Source: Shewanella psychromarinicola
GTDB taxonomy: Bacteria > Pseudomonadota > Gammaproteobacteria > Enterobacterales > Shewanellaceae
Assembly: GCF_003855155.1 (NCBI RefSeq)
Contig: NZ_CP034073.1
Coordinates: 186,001-250,000 of the forward strand
Direction: 5' to 3'
DNA length: 64,000 nucleotides
Shown one piece after another: positions 36,956-47,075 of the stretch. Numbering within the stretch: position 1 is the stretch's first letter; the number at the start of each line of letters is the position of its first letter. The position numbers were made by a program, and so were the translations under genes. Under the pieces are notes generated by a model. That model did no database searches and was not told where the DNA came from. It worked only from the letters and a program-made list of their open reading frames with translations.

Positions 36956-38485
36956 ATGCAGATTGGAATACCGAGAGAAAGTATCGAAGGTGAGACTCGA
37001 GTCGCGGCGACTCCAGCAACCGTGATACAGCTTAAAAAGCTCGGCTTTAGTGTGGCAATTGAAGCACAAGCAGGTGTGAAATCTAGCTTCGATAATGCAG
37101 CATTTGAAGCAGCAGGGGCAGATATTGTCGACAACGTGTATCAAGCTGACTTTATTTTTAAAGTAAATGCACCGTCCGATGATGAAATCGCACAAATGAA
37201 GCCAGGCACAACCCTGGTCAGTTTTATTTGGCCAGCACAAAACCCTGAACTCGTTGAAAAACTTTCAACTAACAATATTACTGTGATGGCCATGGACATG
37301 GTGCCGCGTATTTCACGCGCCCAATCACTCGATGCACTGTCATCTATGGCAAACATTGGTGGTTATCGCGCGGTCATTGAAGCCGCACATGAATTTGGTC
37401 GTTTCTTTACCGGGCAAATAACCGCAGCAGGCAAAGTACCACCAGCCAAAGTACTGATTATTGGTGCTGGTGTAGCTGGGCTTGCCGCTATTGGTACTGC
37501 AGGCTCTCTAGGAGCCATAGTCCGCGCATTTGACACCCGTCTTGAAGTGGCAGAGCAAATTGAGTCAATGGGCGGTAGCTTCTTAAAGCTTGAGTTTGAA
37601 AATAAAGAAGGTGGCTCATCTGACGGCTACGCTAAAACCATGTCAGAAGAATTTATTGCGGCTGAAATGGCGCTATTTGCCGAGCAAGCCAAAGAAGTCG
37701 ACATCATCATTACCACCGCATTAATTCCAGGACGCCCTGCGCCAAAACTGATCACCAAAGACATGGTAGATAACATGAAACCGGGCTCAGTGATTGTCGA
37801 TTTAGCCGCCGCTACAGGCGGCAACTGTGAATACACAGTAAAGGGTGAGCGTTTTATTACTGACAACGGCGTTAAGGTATTAGGTTATACCGACTTACCG
37901 GGTCGTTTACCGGCGCAATCGTCACAACTTTATGGCACTAACTTAGTCAACTTGATGAAGTTAATGTGTAAAGAAAAAGACGGTAATGCCGTACTCGATT
38001 TTGATGATGTTGTGATGCGCAATATGACCGTCACTCGTGGCGGCGAAATCACCTTCCCACCACCGGCAATTTCAGTATCTGCTGCGCCACAGAAATCGGC
38101 GGCCAGCACTGAACCCAAAGCGGCCAAAGTTGAAAAGGCACCGTCAAAACTTAAGTATATTTTAGGTGCTTTAGGTATTGCCGGCTTTGCCGCCGTCGCC
38201 TCGGTTGCACCGGCTGAGTTTTTGTCGCACTTCACCGTCTTTATCCTAGCCTGTGTGGTGGGTTATTACGTGGTGTGGAATGTGTCGCACTCGTTGCATA
38301 CGCCGTTAATGTCAGTCACTAATGCGATTTCAGGTATTATTGTGGTTGGTGCATTATTGCAAATAGGTCAAGGTTCAGCATTAGTCACTGCGCTTGCATT
38401 TTTCGCGGTGCTTATCGCCAGTATCAACATCTTTGGCGGGTTTACCGTCACTCAGCGCATGCTGAAGATGTTCCGTAAAGATTAA
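36956..38485 (+). CDS. pntA: NAD(P) transhydrogenase subunit alpha
   Basis: Proton-translocating transhydrogenase: transfers hydride between NADH and NADP+ using the proton gradient, mainly producing NADPH. 509 residues. NAD domain (MQIGIPRES start, [40 protein letters not shown] with the GxGxxG motif near 171-183, RAFDTR) then three or four membrane segments after about residue 395 ([26 protein letters not shown]). Preceded by AGGAAAC. Coupled to pntB, 11 bases downstream. Confidence 0.97.
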   Translation: MQIGIPRESIEGETRVAATPATVIQLKKLGFSVAIEAQAGVKSSFDNAAFEAAGADIVDNVYQADFIFKVNAPSDDEIAQMKPGTTLVSFIWPAQNPELVEKLSTNNITVMAMDMVPRISRAQSLDALSSMANIGGYRAVIEAAHEFGRFFTGQITAAGKVPPAKVLIIGAGVAGLAAIGTAGSLGAIVRAFDTRLEVAEQIESMGGSFLKLEFENKEGGSSDGYAKTMSEEFIAAEMALFAEQAKEVDIIITTALIPGRPAPKLITKDMVDNMKPGSVIVDLAAATGGNCEYTVKGERFITDNGVKVLGYTDLPGRLPAQSSQLYGTNLVNLMKLMCKEKDGNAVLDFDDVVMRNMTVTRGGEITFPPPAISVSAAPQKSAASTEPKAAKVEKAPSKLKYILGALGIAGFAAVASVAPAEFLSHFTVFILACVVGYYVVWNVSHSLHTPLMSVTNAISGIIVVGALLQIGQGSALVTALAFFAVLIASINIFGGFTVTQRMLKMFRKD

Positions 38486-38496
38486 GGGGTAATATC

Positions 38497-39981
38497 GTGG
38501 CTCAAGGACTGGTTACAGCATCTTATATCATTGCTGCCGTGTTTTTTATTCTCAGCTTAGCTGGGTTATCAAAACAAGAAACGGCTAAAAATGGTAATTT
38601 ATTTGGCATTATCGGGATGGCGATTGCACTCATTGCCACCATCCTCAATCCTGCTACAAACGGCGTAGAATGGATTATTCTCGCCATGGTTATCGGTGGA
38701 TCAATTGGTATTCGCTTAGCATTGAAAGTCGAAATGACGGAAATGCCTGAGCTGGTAGCTATTTTGCACAGCTTTGTGGGTTTAGCTGCAGTATTAGTGG
38801 GCTTTAATAGCTTTATTGATATTCAACCACACCAAGTGTCTGAATTTGTCGTGGTAATGGGGCAAGACCTCAACACCACGCTAGAAACGGCAAAAGCGGC
38901 CTTTGCAGAAGCAAGTAAAGCCCAACAAACTGAACACTTGACTGGTGCAATGCTTAACATTCATTTAGTCGAAGTGTTTTTAGGCGTCTTTATTGGTGCT
39001 GTCACTTTTACGGGTTCGATTGTGGCATTTGCTAAGCTACGTGGATTGGTTTCATCGAAAGCACTTATGCTACCGCATCGCCATAAATTAAACTTATTGG
39101 CCGTTGTGGCCTCGTTTATATTAATGCTGATGTTCGTACAAGCCGGCGGAGCAGTGACACCACTGATCCTGATGACCTTAATTGCATTAGCATTTGGCTG
39201 GCATTTAGTGGCATCGATTGGTGGTGCCGATATGCCAGTGGTCGTGTCCATGCTGAACTCATATTCAGGCTGGGCAGCGGCAGCGGCAGGTTTCATGTTA
39301 TCTAATGACTTACTGATTGTCGTTGGTGCGCTTGTGGGCTCGTCGGGTGCGATCCTGTCTTACATTATGTGTAAAGCAATGAACCGCTCGTTTATTTCTG
39401 TTATTGCCGGTGGTTTTGGCAATGATAGTGTGGCGGCCAGTGGCGATGACACCGTCGGTGAATACCGTGAAACAACGGCTGAAGACGTAGCTGACATGCT
39501 AAAAGCATCAGACTCCGTTGTCATCACCCCAGGTTATGGCATGGCGGTAGCGCAAGCTCAATATCCTGTCGCTGAAATAACCAAAAAGCTGCGGGCTCTG
39601 GGTATAAAAGTCCGCTTTGGTATTCACCCTGTTGCGGGGCGTTTACCTGGCCACATGAACGTACTATTAGCAGAAGCTAAAGTACCTTACGATATCGTGC
39701 TCGAAATGGACGAAATCAACGAAGACTTTAGCAATACTGATACTGTGCTCGTCATTGGTGCTAACGATACGGTTAACCCTGCAGCAATGGAAGATCCAAG
39801 CAGCCCTATCGCGGGCATGCCAGTGTTAGAAGTATGGAAAGCTCAAAATGTGATTGGCTTTAAACGTTCAATGAACACAGGTTATGCCGGTGTACAAAAT
39901 CCATTGTTCTTTAAAGACAATACTCAAATGCTGTTTGGCGATGCCAAGGACAGTGTAGAAGCCATCCTTAAAGCCTTATAA
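38497..39981 (+). CDS. pntB: NAD(P) transhydrogenase subunit beta
   Basis: Membrane and NADP(H)-binding subunit of the transhydrogenase. 494 residues with a GTG start (38497) after GGGGTAATATC; E. coli PntB has 462, and the extra length is mostly an insertion around residues 110-155 (a hydrophilic stretch with many Ala, Glu and Thr) before the [19 protein letters not shown] segment. The NADP site is [35 protein letters not shown] and [14 protein letters not shown] near the C-terminus. Confidence 0.96.
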   Translation: MAQGLVTASYIIAAVFFILSLAGLSKQETAKNGNLFGIIGMAIALIATILNPATNGVEWIILAMVIGGSIGIRLALKVEMTEMPELVAILHSFVGLAAVLVGFNSFIDIQPHQVSEFVVVMGQDLNTTLETAKAAFAEASKAQQTEHLTGAMLNIHLVEVFLGVFIGAVTFTGSIVAFAKLRGLVSSKALMLPHRHKLNLLAVVASFILMLMFVQAGGAVTPLILMTLIALAFGWHLVASIGGADMPVVVSMLNSYSGWAAAAAGFMLSNDLLIVVGALVGSSGAILSYIMCKAMNRSFISVIAGGFGNDSVAASGDDTVGEYRETTAEDVADMLKASDSVVITPGYGMAVAQAQYPVAEITKKLRALGIKVRFGIHPVAGRLPGHMNVLLAEAKVPYDIVLEMDEINEDFSNTDTVLVIGANDTVNPAAMEDPSSPIAGMPVLEVWKAQNVIGFKRSMNTGYAGVQNPLFFKDNTQMLFGDAKDSVEAILKAL

Positions 39982-40000
39982 ATCGACTTTATGGCGTTCG

Positions 40001-40032
40001 AAATACCAGCAGATAATGCTGGTATTTTTTTG
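40001..40032 (+). terminator. Terminator after pntB
   Basis: A 10 bp stem (AAATACCAGC / GCTGGTATTT), 7-base loop and a T-run. Confidence 0.85.
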
Positions 40033-40086
40033 TTTAATAACCCGCTAAACTAGGCCTATTGGACTCTACAGGATTATCGGTTGTCA

Positions 40087-41121
40087 ATGACACAGCAGGA
40101 CATCATTTCTCAATTGCAGTTTGAGCTGAAGCAACACCAGCAGCGCTTAAAGCAACTAGAGTATGAAAACAGTCGGCTTACCCTATTAAATAAACGGGTA
40201 AACGAGCAGCTTGATGCTGCACTTGATGGCACTGGCCTATGCTTGTGGGAGCAACATATTCCCACAGGCAATTTGACTATCTTTAATCAACAGTGGGGCC
40301 ACCTGCTTGGTTTTACCCGCGAAGAATTACCCGCCCATATCAACAGCTGGAAAAACAATCTTCACCCTGAAGACAAAGACTGGGTTATACAAGCCTTTGA
40401 AAGCCATGTAGCGGGTCAAGCTGAAATCTATCAAGCCGTACACCGCATGGTGCACAAAGATGGCAGTGTTGCATGGGTGTCAGACCGTGGCCGCATTATT
40501 GAATATGATATTAATGGTGAACCGCTTCGAATTATGGGCACTCATATTGATGTCACCCAAGAGAAGCGTTACGAACAAGACTTAGCTAGACTGGCTCTTC
40601 GCGATCCGCTCACCAATTTACTCAATCGAAATGCACTCATTGATGCATTTGAACAGGAAAAAAACACCCATAGTACACATCATGGTGCCCTGTATTTTAT
40701 CGATCTTGACGGCTTTAAGATTATTAATGATCACTTAGGACATCGATATGGCGATACGCTATTAATCCATATTGCTAATGATATTTGCCAAGTATGCGAT
40801 CAACTCCTTAGCGCGGCAGACACCACACACAATCATCAAGCTCCCCGTCATCACGTGGCACGTTTTGGTGGCGATGAATTTGTTATTTTAGCCTATTATA
40901 GTAACGTGGAACGATTAACTGTATTGGCCAGAACCCTGCTATCACACTATCAAGAGCCTATCGATTTAGAGGGTGAAACCATTAAAGTAGGACTCAGCAT
41001 TGGGATCAGCTTGTTTGATGAGTTAGATGAGTTAGATGAGTTTACTAATGTTTGCGAACAAGCCGATAAAGCCATGTACAGTATTAAAAAACACGGTAAA
41101 CATAACTTCTTATTTTGGTAA
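40087..41121 (+). CDS. Diguanylate cyclase with PAS domain
   Basis: Makes cyclic di-GMP from GTP. 344 residues from ATG 40087 (TTG 40081 is an alternative with better ribosome-site spacing). A coiled N-terminal helix (about 5-45) leads to a PAS/PAC sensor domain (about 48-165; FTREELP, HPEDKDWV, VHKDGSVAWVSDRGR, MGTHIDVT) and a GGDEF domain to the end, with DPLTNLLNRNAL, YFIDLDGFKIIND and intact RFGGDEFVIL. The inhibitory RxxD site is not visible; the residues before GGDEF are APRHHVAR. Signal unknown. There is no EAL domain or membrane segment, so it is cytosolic. Confidence 0.9.
   Translation: MTQQDIISQLQFELKQHQQRLKQLEYENSRLTLLNKRVNEQLDAALDGTGLCLWEQHIPTGNLTIFNQQWGHLLGFTREELPAHINSWKNNLHPEDKDWVIQAFESHVAGQAEIYQAVHRMVHKDGSVAWVSDRGRIIEYDINGEPLRIMGTHIDVTQEKRYEQDLARLALRDPLTNLLNRNALIDAFEQEKNTHSTHHGALYFIDLDGFKIINDHLGHRYGDTLLIHIANDICQVCDQLLSAADTTHNHQAPRHHVARFGGDEFVILAYYSNVERLTVLARTLLSHYQEPIDLEGETIKVGLSIGISLFDELDELDEFTNVCEQADKAMYSIKKHGKHNFLFW
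41018..41044 (+). repeat. Three in-frame 9-mers inside the GGDEF gene
   Basis: GATGAGTTA, GATGAGTTA and GATGAGTTT are contiguous and code DEL-DEL-DEF on a surface loop after the SIGIS strand. It is a recent slippage expansion that preserves frame. Confidence 0.85.
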
Positions 41122-41720
41122 TAAGATTGAAATGCCTAAAACGATCCCCCAAGCCATACCTAAAATAACCCTTAAAATAACACTCAGACGCTAGCAAAGT
41201 TTTGTAACAAAAAGGGGCTATTGGCAGGAAGATGAGCGAAATAATGAACCCTATTGTGTATAACGATTTACCGATCAGGTTAGGTTTGCGTCCGTGAGGG
41301 CGAGGTTAATGACACTAAAAACCTGCTGTGAATATCAATAAAAATACAATTTATATCACTTTAAATTCATTTTCAGGATATGCTGCCACTAAATTAAACA
41401 GTCCTTCATAACAAAACCTCAATTAAATGGACCGAGTAATCTCGATATACCCTTGTAATACAGAGAGTATGTTCGACCTATGTGGCCTGTGGTGACACCG
41501 GCGACAGACAATCAGTACCCTAAAGACGCCTTGTATTTATCTTCAGCATTTGCTGTTTATCGTTATCAGGTGGGTTTATTTCGCGTTATACCGTAAACTC
41601 TCGCTCATTAATGGATTTTATTACTAACCTTGTCTCGCATAAGCCTAAATTGTTATTGACCATGATTAACAACAATGCCTTGTGATACAACTTACTACTG
41701 ACCAATAAGAATTATTTTTT
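41122..41720. other. Intergenic region between diguanylate cyclase and DUF3581
   Basis: About 600 bases. A 38-codon frame at 41480-41596 reads plausibly (WPVVTPATDNQ and YLSSAFAVYRYQ) but has no ribosome site and no known match, so it may be a relic. I see no terminator of good quality or other feature. Confidence 0.55.
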
Positions 41721-42419
41721 ATGTTTTTATCACCTTATTTTACCAAGCTAGATCAAAGTGTGTTTATTTCGGCTCAACAGGCTAGTGATTTTGCTAAAAA
41801 AGTCGCCGAAGACTTCAACCCCATTCATGATGTAGGAGCTAAACGCTTCTGTGTTCCTGGCGATTTATTGTTTGCTCTAGTGTTGACCGAATACGGTTTA
41901 AGCCAAAATATGCAGTTTAAGTTTGCTGGTATGGTCGGTGATCGCGTGGAGTTAAACGTGGATAAAAACGTGGCCGATAAATTCAGCCTTTGCGACACCA
42001 AAGGCAAAGAATATCTGCATATTGAACGACAGGGTGACGAGTGCCAATGTGATGTGCAAACGGCGGCATTCATTAAAAGCTATGTCGCTTTTTCAGGATT
42101 GAATTTTATTCACGTACTTGTGCCTATGATGAAGCAATACAAGATGATGATTAATCCTGATCGTCCATTAGTGATTTATGAAAGCATGTCATTTCATTTG
42201 GACCATTTTGATTTCAGCACCATCAGTTTACACCTTATTAAACAAGACTTAGCTATTGATGGTAAGCGTGGTGATGTCACCCTCACCTTTGAACTTCAAA
42301 GCCAAGGCAAAGTGATAGGTAGCGGAGTCAAAACATTAGTATTAAGCGGTTTGCGCGAATTTGATGAAGAAAAAGCGCAGCAAATGTGCGACCGATACGA
42401 AAGCAGAAAGCGGGCGTAA
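41721..42419 (+). CDS. DUF3581 family protein
   Basis: A 232-residue conserved protein of Shewanella and relatives with no known function. The N-terminal half has DFNPIHD and PGDLLFALVL, the pattern of hotdog/MaoC-like domains where DFNPIH is the dehydratase-like motif. A second half with SFHLDHFDF and LTFELQSQGKVIGSG repeats the beta pattern, consistent with a double-hotdog. An enzyme acting on a CoA thioester is possible but unproven. No signal peptide. Convergent with the tetR-like gene. Confidence 0.8.
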   Translation: MFLSPYFTKLDQSVFISAQQASDFAKKVAEDFNPIHDVGAKRFCVPGDLLFALVLTEYGLSQNMQFKFAGMVGDRVELNVDKNVADKFSLCDTKGKEYLHIERQGDECQCDVQTAAFIKSYVAFSGLNFIHVLVPMMKQYKMMINPDRPLVIYESMSFHLDHFDFSTISLHLIKQDLAIDGKRGDVTLTFELQSQGKVIGSGVKTLVLSGLREFDEEKAQQMCDRYESRKRA

Positions 42420-42604
42420 CCATACATTATGGGCGATTTTTTGTCGCTCACGAAATATCATTCCGTAACGATATCAGCTCGATCCAGCATGTTGAATGCT
42501 CAAATACCGACACGGAATGGTATCTTCGATATCCTATTGATCATAATGCCAATTTGAACACCGATTTGTGACTAACAGGGTAACACTTAACGGATGCGTA
42601 CGAT

Positions 42605-43093
42605 TTAGTGCGTTACTTGCTCTTGGTGTAGTTGCCCATCTTGCAATAGTACCAATGCACTATTGCCGATAAGTTGTTCAACACATTGGCATCCAACCTC
42701 AGCAAAATGGCTAACAGCTGCCTCTCTGACGATATCAAGCGACTTGAAGGTTTTCATGTTTTCGTCAGTACTGGCACATAAACAGAAAAACAGTTGTAAT
42801 ACTGCTTTACGTTCAGGGTGGCGCATCACCTCGCGCCATGATCGCTCTAATGCTGTTATCGAAGTAAAGTCTAATCCTTCAATAAAAAACGCCCCAATAC
42901 GTTGATCTAAACGCACTAGAAATTCTGTTTTTCGCGGAAAGTGATGACTGATCCCCGTGCGGCTAACACCAGTGGCTGCAGATAATGTTGTGTACGACAT
43001 CGCCTCAAAACCAATTGTGAGGATTTGTTTGAAGGCTTCATCTAAAATTTGGTTAACGGTTAACTCAGTTTCAACTCGTGAACGCTTGGCCAT
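42605..43093 (-). CDS. TetR-family transcriptional regulator
   Basis: A 162-residue repressor-type protein, short for TetR. The N-terminal DNA-binding domain is TVNQILDEAFKQILTIGFEAMSYTTLSAATGVSRTGISHHFPRKTEFL split by eye into helices 1-3 (about 12-60), ending SHHF as the recognition-helix signature. The ligand-binding part is short and not diagnostic. The target genes are unknown. A GTACA-N-TGTAC dyad (43188-43198) lies about 100 bases upstream and could be an operator. Confidence 0.85.
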   Translation of the reverse strand: MAKRSRVETELTVNQILDEAFKQILTIGFEAMSYTTLSAATGVSRTGISHHFPRKTEFLVRLDQRIGAFFIEGLDFTSITALERSWREVMRHPERKAVLQLFFCLCASTDENMKTFKSLDIVREAAVSHFAEVGCQCVEQLIGNSALVLLQDGQLHQEQVTH

Positions 43094-43187
43094 AAACTTG
43101 ATCTCTCTAATTATTTTGATGCAAGAGCTTACCAGACCGAACTAGAAAATTCTGCTGTGATTTAGCAAATTGACAACATATTTAACC

Positions 43188-43198
43188 GTACAATGTAC
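43188..43198. promoter_or_regulatory. Small dyad upstream of TetR gene
   Basis: GTACA-A-TGTAC, a perfect 5-1-5 palindrome near a TTGACA. It is a possible autoregulatory operator, with weak evidence. Confidence 0.25.
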
Positions 43199-43328
43199 AG
43201 ATCTACAGGATAAAACAGAATATTATCGCGATAACGATTTATTTACCCCTTTAAAATCAAAGGTAATAACAGAACACGGCTAAATGACCTTCATACGGTA
43301 AAAACAATCGCGAATAAAAGTTTATCGC

Positions 43329-44306
43329 TTATTTTATTGTTGAAAATTGCTTTTTCAGCCACTGCTGCGTTTCAGCCTCGCCCATCAACTGTTCTAAGGT
43401 CGGCGACAACACTTCAATTAACTTAGGTTGACGCCAAAACATGTACTCAGGCAAAGACTGAACTGCACCAAAAGTACGCTGGACTAAGCTAGAAAACTCT
43501 CCCATGTCACGCGTCGACCACGTCGGCATTAATGGATAAACCGCGGTTAAAAAATCCTCATACCGAGTAAAATGCTGTAATTGTTGGGCATCATAATGAC
43601 TGAGTACAACCTGTAACTGGGGAGAACTCCAATGGGACAAATTACCACTGTCGTTAATGAGCGCAAGATTACGCCGATGGAACTGTTGCCACGCCAGATC
43701 GAGCTGGTGATAATGTTGCGCAATACGCCATAATAAATACAAATCGGCTAGCCATTCATGCTGATATTTAGTCAAAGAGGAAGGTAAAATGCTGTCTTGC
43801 AGTGCAATGTTATATAAATGGCCTATCTCGTGCCACAAGGTTAACTGTGTTTGTTCGGCTAACGGCAACTGATAAGTTGTTAACCCAATAGCGCCACTCT
43901 GTTCTGTCACCTCTTTAGCGGGATTAATAATAATCATCCCAGCAATGATGTCATCTTTAGCAACCAACACCATGGCACTTTTACGCCCAATTGCACGGCG
44001 AATATTAGCAACAGAAAAAGCCGCTTGATGTTGTAATGAGGTAGGAAGTAACGCAACACATCGCACCAGAGTAGACACTGGGCACACCAGTGCTTGTTTA
44101 GTTGCAATAGGGGTGTAATAAGCGTGGCGAATATCATCATTCGCCACATTATCTTCAACAATAGCCTGAGTCGCTATGACCGCAACGATGGCCACTGATT
44201 GACTCATAAACGGGTTGGCATTGACAAGCTGACTTGCTAATAACGCTGCGCAAGCGAGGCTATAGCTTAATAACGTCAGTAATGATCGCTGCCAGTATCT
44301 AAGCAT
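43329..44306 (-). CDS. Putative exported zinc metalloprotease (gluzincin-like)
   Basis: 325 residues, not assigned to a named family. A hydrophobic N-terminus (about 8-26, ending VNANP) suggests a signal peptide. The zincin motif HEIGH occurs about residue 161, and about 20 residues later EWLAD gives the ExxxD pattern that supplies the third ligand in gluzincins such as thermolysin (spacing 19-20). A pair of Cys residues near 74 and 83 could form a disulfide. The gene starts 3 bases after the stop of hldE, so the two are cotranscribed. The cell-envelope substrate is unknown; the enzyme class is inferred from the motif pair. Confidence 0.72.
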   Translation of the reverse strand: MLRYWQRSLLTLLSYSLACAALLASQLVNANPFMSQSVAIVAVIATQAIVEDNVANDDIRHAYYTPIATKQALVCPVSTLVRCVALLPTSLQHQAAFSVANIRRAIGRKSAMVLVAKDDIIAGMIIINPAKEVTEQSGAIGLTTYQLPLAEQTQLTLWHEIGHLYNIALQDSILPSSLTKYQHEWLADLYLLWRIAQHYHQLDLAWQQFHRRNLALINDSGNLSHWSSPQLQVVLSHYDAQQLQHFTRYEDFLTAVYPLMPTWSTRDMGEFSSLVQRTFGAVQSLPEYMFWRQPKLIEVLSPTLEQLMGEAETQQWLKKQFSTIK

Positions 44307-44309
44307 CGA

Positions 44310-45740
44310 TTATTTTTGTGACATAATATTTTGAATAATGGCCGTGGTTGACACACCATCTTCAAATCCAAGCACTTCGACCTTACCGCCCGCTGCTATC
44401 ACTTCAGCACCACCGGCAATATCTTCCACCTTATAATCACCACCTTTAACTAAAGAATCGGGTAATAAGCGCGTAATAATCCGTTGCGGCGTGTCTTCAG
44501 AGAATGGAACCACCCAATCTACCGCTGCTAGGCCCGCTAATACCGCCATACGGCGATCAACCGTGTTGACTGGACGTCCAGGGCCTTTTAACCGTGTAAC
44601 CGAGTCATCATCATTCACAGCAACAATGAGGCGATGACCTAACGCTTTGGCTTGCTGTAAATAACTCACATGACCCGCGTGTAGAATATCAAAACAACCA
44701 TTGGTCATCACAATACGTTCACCGCGTAAACGTGCCTGATCCATCGCATAAGCTAATTGATCTTCTGTCATCACCCCAAAGCCAGACTCGCCATGGTTAA
44801 GGGCTAATGCCTGAATTAATTCGATGCGGCTGACCGTCGAGGTACCGAGTTTACCCACAACCACGCCTGCTGCGGTATTGGCAATCGCACAAGCTTGCGC
44901 TAACGTCGCGCCCGCAGCAATGGATGTCGCTAAGGCTGAGATCACGGTATCACCGGCACCCGTTACATCGTGAACTTCACGGGCAACCGTTGGAATGTGC
45001 AGTTCAGGTTGATCTTGCGATACTAAGGTCATGCCTTTTTCTGAACGAGTCACTAAAATGGCATCAAAATCATGCAATTTAATCAGTTTTAGGGCTTTTT
45101 CGATTAAATCATTTTCGCTGGTCACCGTACCGACAACCGCCTCAAACTCACTCATATTTGGCGTAATTAATGACGCACCATGATAACGGGCAAAATCATG
45201 CCCCTTAGGATCAACTAATACTTTTACCCCTTTGGCTCGCGCTTTAGCAATAAAATCCTTAGGTTCATCAATGGCGCCTTTGGCATAATCTGACAATACC
45301 AATACATCAACATTGTCTAAAATGGCTTCGCTTTGAGCGAATAACGCTTGGCTAGTGGCTTTATCAAACGGTTCTTCAAAATCTAAGCGGATCAATTGCT
45401 GATTGCGCGACAAAACGCGTAATTTAGTAATCGTTGGCTTGTCGGCGACCGTTAACCACTGTGGCTCAACGCCAAACACTTTCACCCCTTGGGTTAATGC
45501 TTGCGCGGTTTCATCTTGACCTACAATACCCGCTAGGTGGACATGCCCACCTAATGTAGCAATGTTTAATGCCACGTTGGCGGCACCGCCGGGTCTATCT
45601 TCGATTTGATTAATTTTAACAACAGGTACCGGGGCTTCGGGTGAAATGCGTCCCGTAGGGCCTACCCAATAGCGATCTAACATCACATCGCCAATCACTA
45701 AAACGCGCGCATTTTCAAAAGCGGGGAGAGAAACCTTCAT
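44310..45740 (-). CDS. hldE: Bifunctional heptose-7-phosphate kinase / heptose-1-phosphate adenylyltransferase
   Basis: Makes ADP-heptose for the LPS inner core. 476 residues in two domains: N-terminal PfkB-type kinase (about 1-315; [26 protein letters not shown] and the [12 protein letters not shown] anion hole with catalytic Asp) and C-terminal nucleotidyltransferase (about 340-476; [17 protein letters not shown] with the HAGH motif, [16 protein letters not shown]). Both are intact. Divergent from lpxL, which also serves LPS. Confidence 0.97.
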   Translation of the reverse strand: MKVSLPAFENARVLVIGDVMLDRYWVGPTGRISPEAPVPVVKINQIEDRPGGAANVALNIATLGGHVHLAGIVGQDETAQALTQGVKVFGVEPQWLTVADKPTITKLRVLSRNQQLIRLDFEEPFDKATSQALFAQSEAILDNVDVLVLSDYAKGAIDEPKDFIAKARAKGVKVLVDPKGHDFARYHGASLITPNMSEFEAVVGTVTSENDLIEKALKLIKLHDFDAILVTRSEKGMTLVSQDQPELHIPTVAREVHDVTGAGDTVISALATSIAAGATLAQACAIANTAAGVVVGKLGTSTVSRIELIQALALNHGESGFGVMTEDQLAYAMDQARLRGERIVMTNGCFDILHAGHVSYLQQAKALGHRLIVAVNDDDSVTRLKGPGRPVNTVDRRMAVLAGLAAVDWVVPFSEDTPQRIITRLLPDSLVKGGDYKVEDIAGGAEVIAAGGKVEVLGFEDGVSTTAIIQNIMSQK

Positions 45741-45843
45741 GGTGTATTCGCTGTCTTGTAAAATTTAACCATGATTGTACCTAATTTTCAGCAAAATATG
45801 AGGTAGAATAACAAATAATTTTTATGAACTAGACGAGTTATCT

Positions 45844-46770
45844 GTGGTCGAGAAAGCCGAATTTTCTTCTGATTTATATCATCCTAAACATTGGCTAATG
45901 TGGTTTGGCGTCGGGTTAATGCGCTTGACCTTGTTATTACCCTTACCGTGGCAAATGAATATTGGCAGTGCACTTGGCCGATTAGTGATGAAAATAGCCA
46001 GTGGTCGAACCCATACCGCAAGGCGTAACATCGATTTATGCTTTCCAGATATGAGTGATACAGACAAACAACAACTGCTTAAGCGGACCTTTGAAGAAAC
46101 CGGCAAAGCCTTATTTGATACCATTAACGCCTGGTGGTGGTCAAACGATCGCGTCCAGCAACACATGACGATTAAAGGCACTGAACATGTTAGTCAAAGC
46201 TTGGACAGTGGCAAAGGGGTGATTTTATTTGCGGTGCATTGCCTACCACTTGAAATGGGCGCGCGTATATTTGGTCAATTTGCCCCTGGTATTGGGGTAT
46301 ATCGTCCACACAACAATCCGGTAATGGAATACTTACAAGTAAAAGGTCGCTTACGCTCAAATAAAGGCTTAGTGCCTAAGCGTGACGTGCGCCAAATGAT
46401 CCGCAGTTTACGCAGCCCTGACGTGATTTGGTACACAGCGGACCAAGACTTTGGCCGCTCAAGCGCGGTGTTTATTCCTTTCTTTGGGGTACCGGATGCA
46501 GCCACCATTACCGGTGCAACCTCTCTGGCGAGATTAGGCAAAGCCAATGTTGTGCCTTTTTTTGTTGAACGTAATGCTGATGATAACGGCTATACCCTCG
46601 AGATCATGGCGCCTTTAGATAACTTTCCCGGCGACAATGAAACTGATGACGCCATCCGAGGCAACCAGATAATTGAACAACTGATTAGCCGCAACAAACC
46701 ACAATATATGTGGCTGCATCGTCGCTTTAAAACGCGTCCCACCGAAGATACACCCTCGTTATATGACTGA
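45844..46770 (+). CDS. lpxL: Lipid A lauroyl-type acyltransferase
   Basis: Inner-membrane-associated acyltransferase adding a secondary acyl chain to Kdo2-lipid IVA. 308 residues, starting with GTG 45844. The catalytic H(X4)E is in AVHCLPLEMGARIFG (about 129-143), aligning with HFLTLELGARIFG of E. coli LpxL. GIGVYRPHNNPV, RLRSNKGL, WYTADQDFG and the C-terminal MWLHRRFKTRP are also shared. A hydrophobic helix lies near residues 18-38. Naming as LpxL rather than LpxP is by resemblance only. Confidence 0.9.
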   Translation: MVEKAEFSSDLYHPKHWLMWFGVGLMRLTLLLPLPWQMNIGSALGRLVMKIASGRTHTARRNIDLCFPDMSDTDKQQLLKRTFEETGKALFDTINAWWWSNDRVQQHMTIKGTEHVSQSLDSGKGVILFAVHCLPLEMGARIFGQFAPGIGVYRPHNNPVMEYLQVKGRLRSNKGLVPKRDVRQMIRSLRSPDVIWYTADQDFGRSSAVFIPFFGVPDAATITGATSLARLGKANVVPFFVERNADDNGYTLEIMAPLDNFPGDNETDDAIRGNQIIEQLISRNKPQYMWLHRRFKTRPTEDTPSLYD

Positions 46771-46801
46771 AGTTAGTTAATCGAGCGGCCGTATTGGTCA
46801 T

Positions 46802-46827
46802 AAAAGCGTCTTTAGACGCTTTTTTAT
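46802..46827 (+). terminator. Terminator after lpxL
   Basis: A 10 bp stem (AAAAGCGTCT / AGACGCTTTT) with a 2-base loop and a T-run. The tail is 60 bases after the stop. Confidence 0.88.
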
Positions 46828-47075
46828 TGGCTCATCATTTACCACTCGTTTGATTTGTTACACCTAATACCATGCCAATTTATCAATGTGGTGACACGAT
46901 TATCGATGTTGATTTGAAAAGCCACACCGCAAAGCGCAAAAACATTGCCACTACCAACGCAGTTTTGATGGCGTTTATTGAGAACATAATGATCCGAGCA
47001 GTATGGGGGGAACTTAGCATGAAGAGGCATATTGACACCCAAACCTTCACCGCACTAGCCCGGCAGGAATCGTCA

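Noticed and set aside
41480..41596. A 38-codon frame with plausible composition
   Set aside because: No ribosome site and no match; kept only as a note in the intergenic entry.
42459..42519. Inverted repeat CATTCCGT / ACGGAATG between DUF3581 and TetR genes
   Set aside because: The 45-base loop and mismatched flanks make it a weak terminator candidate; no T-run follows.
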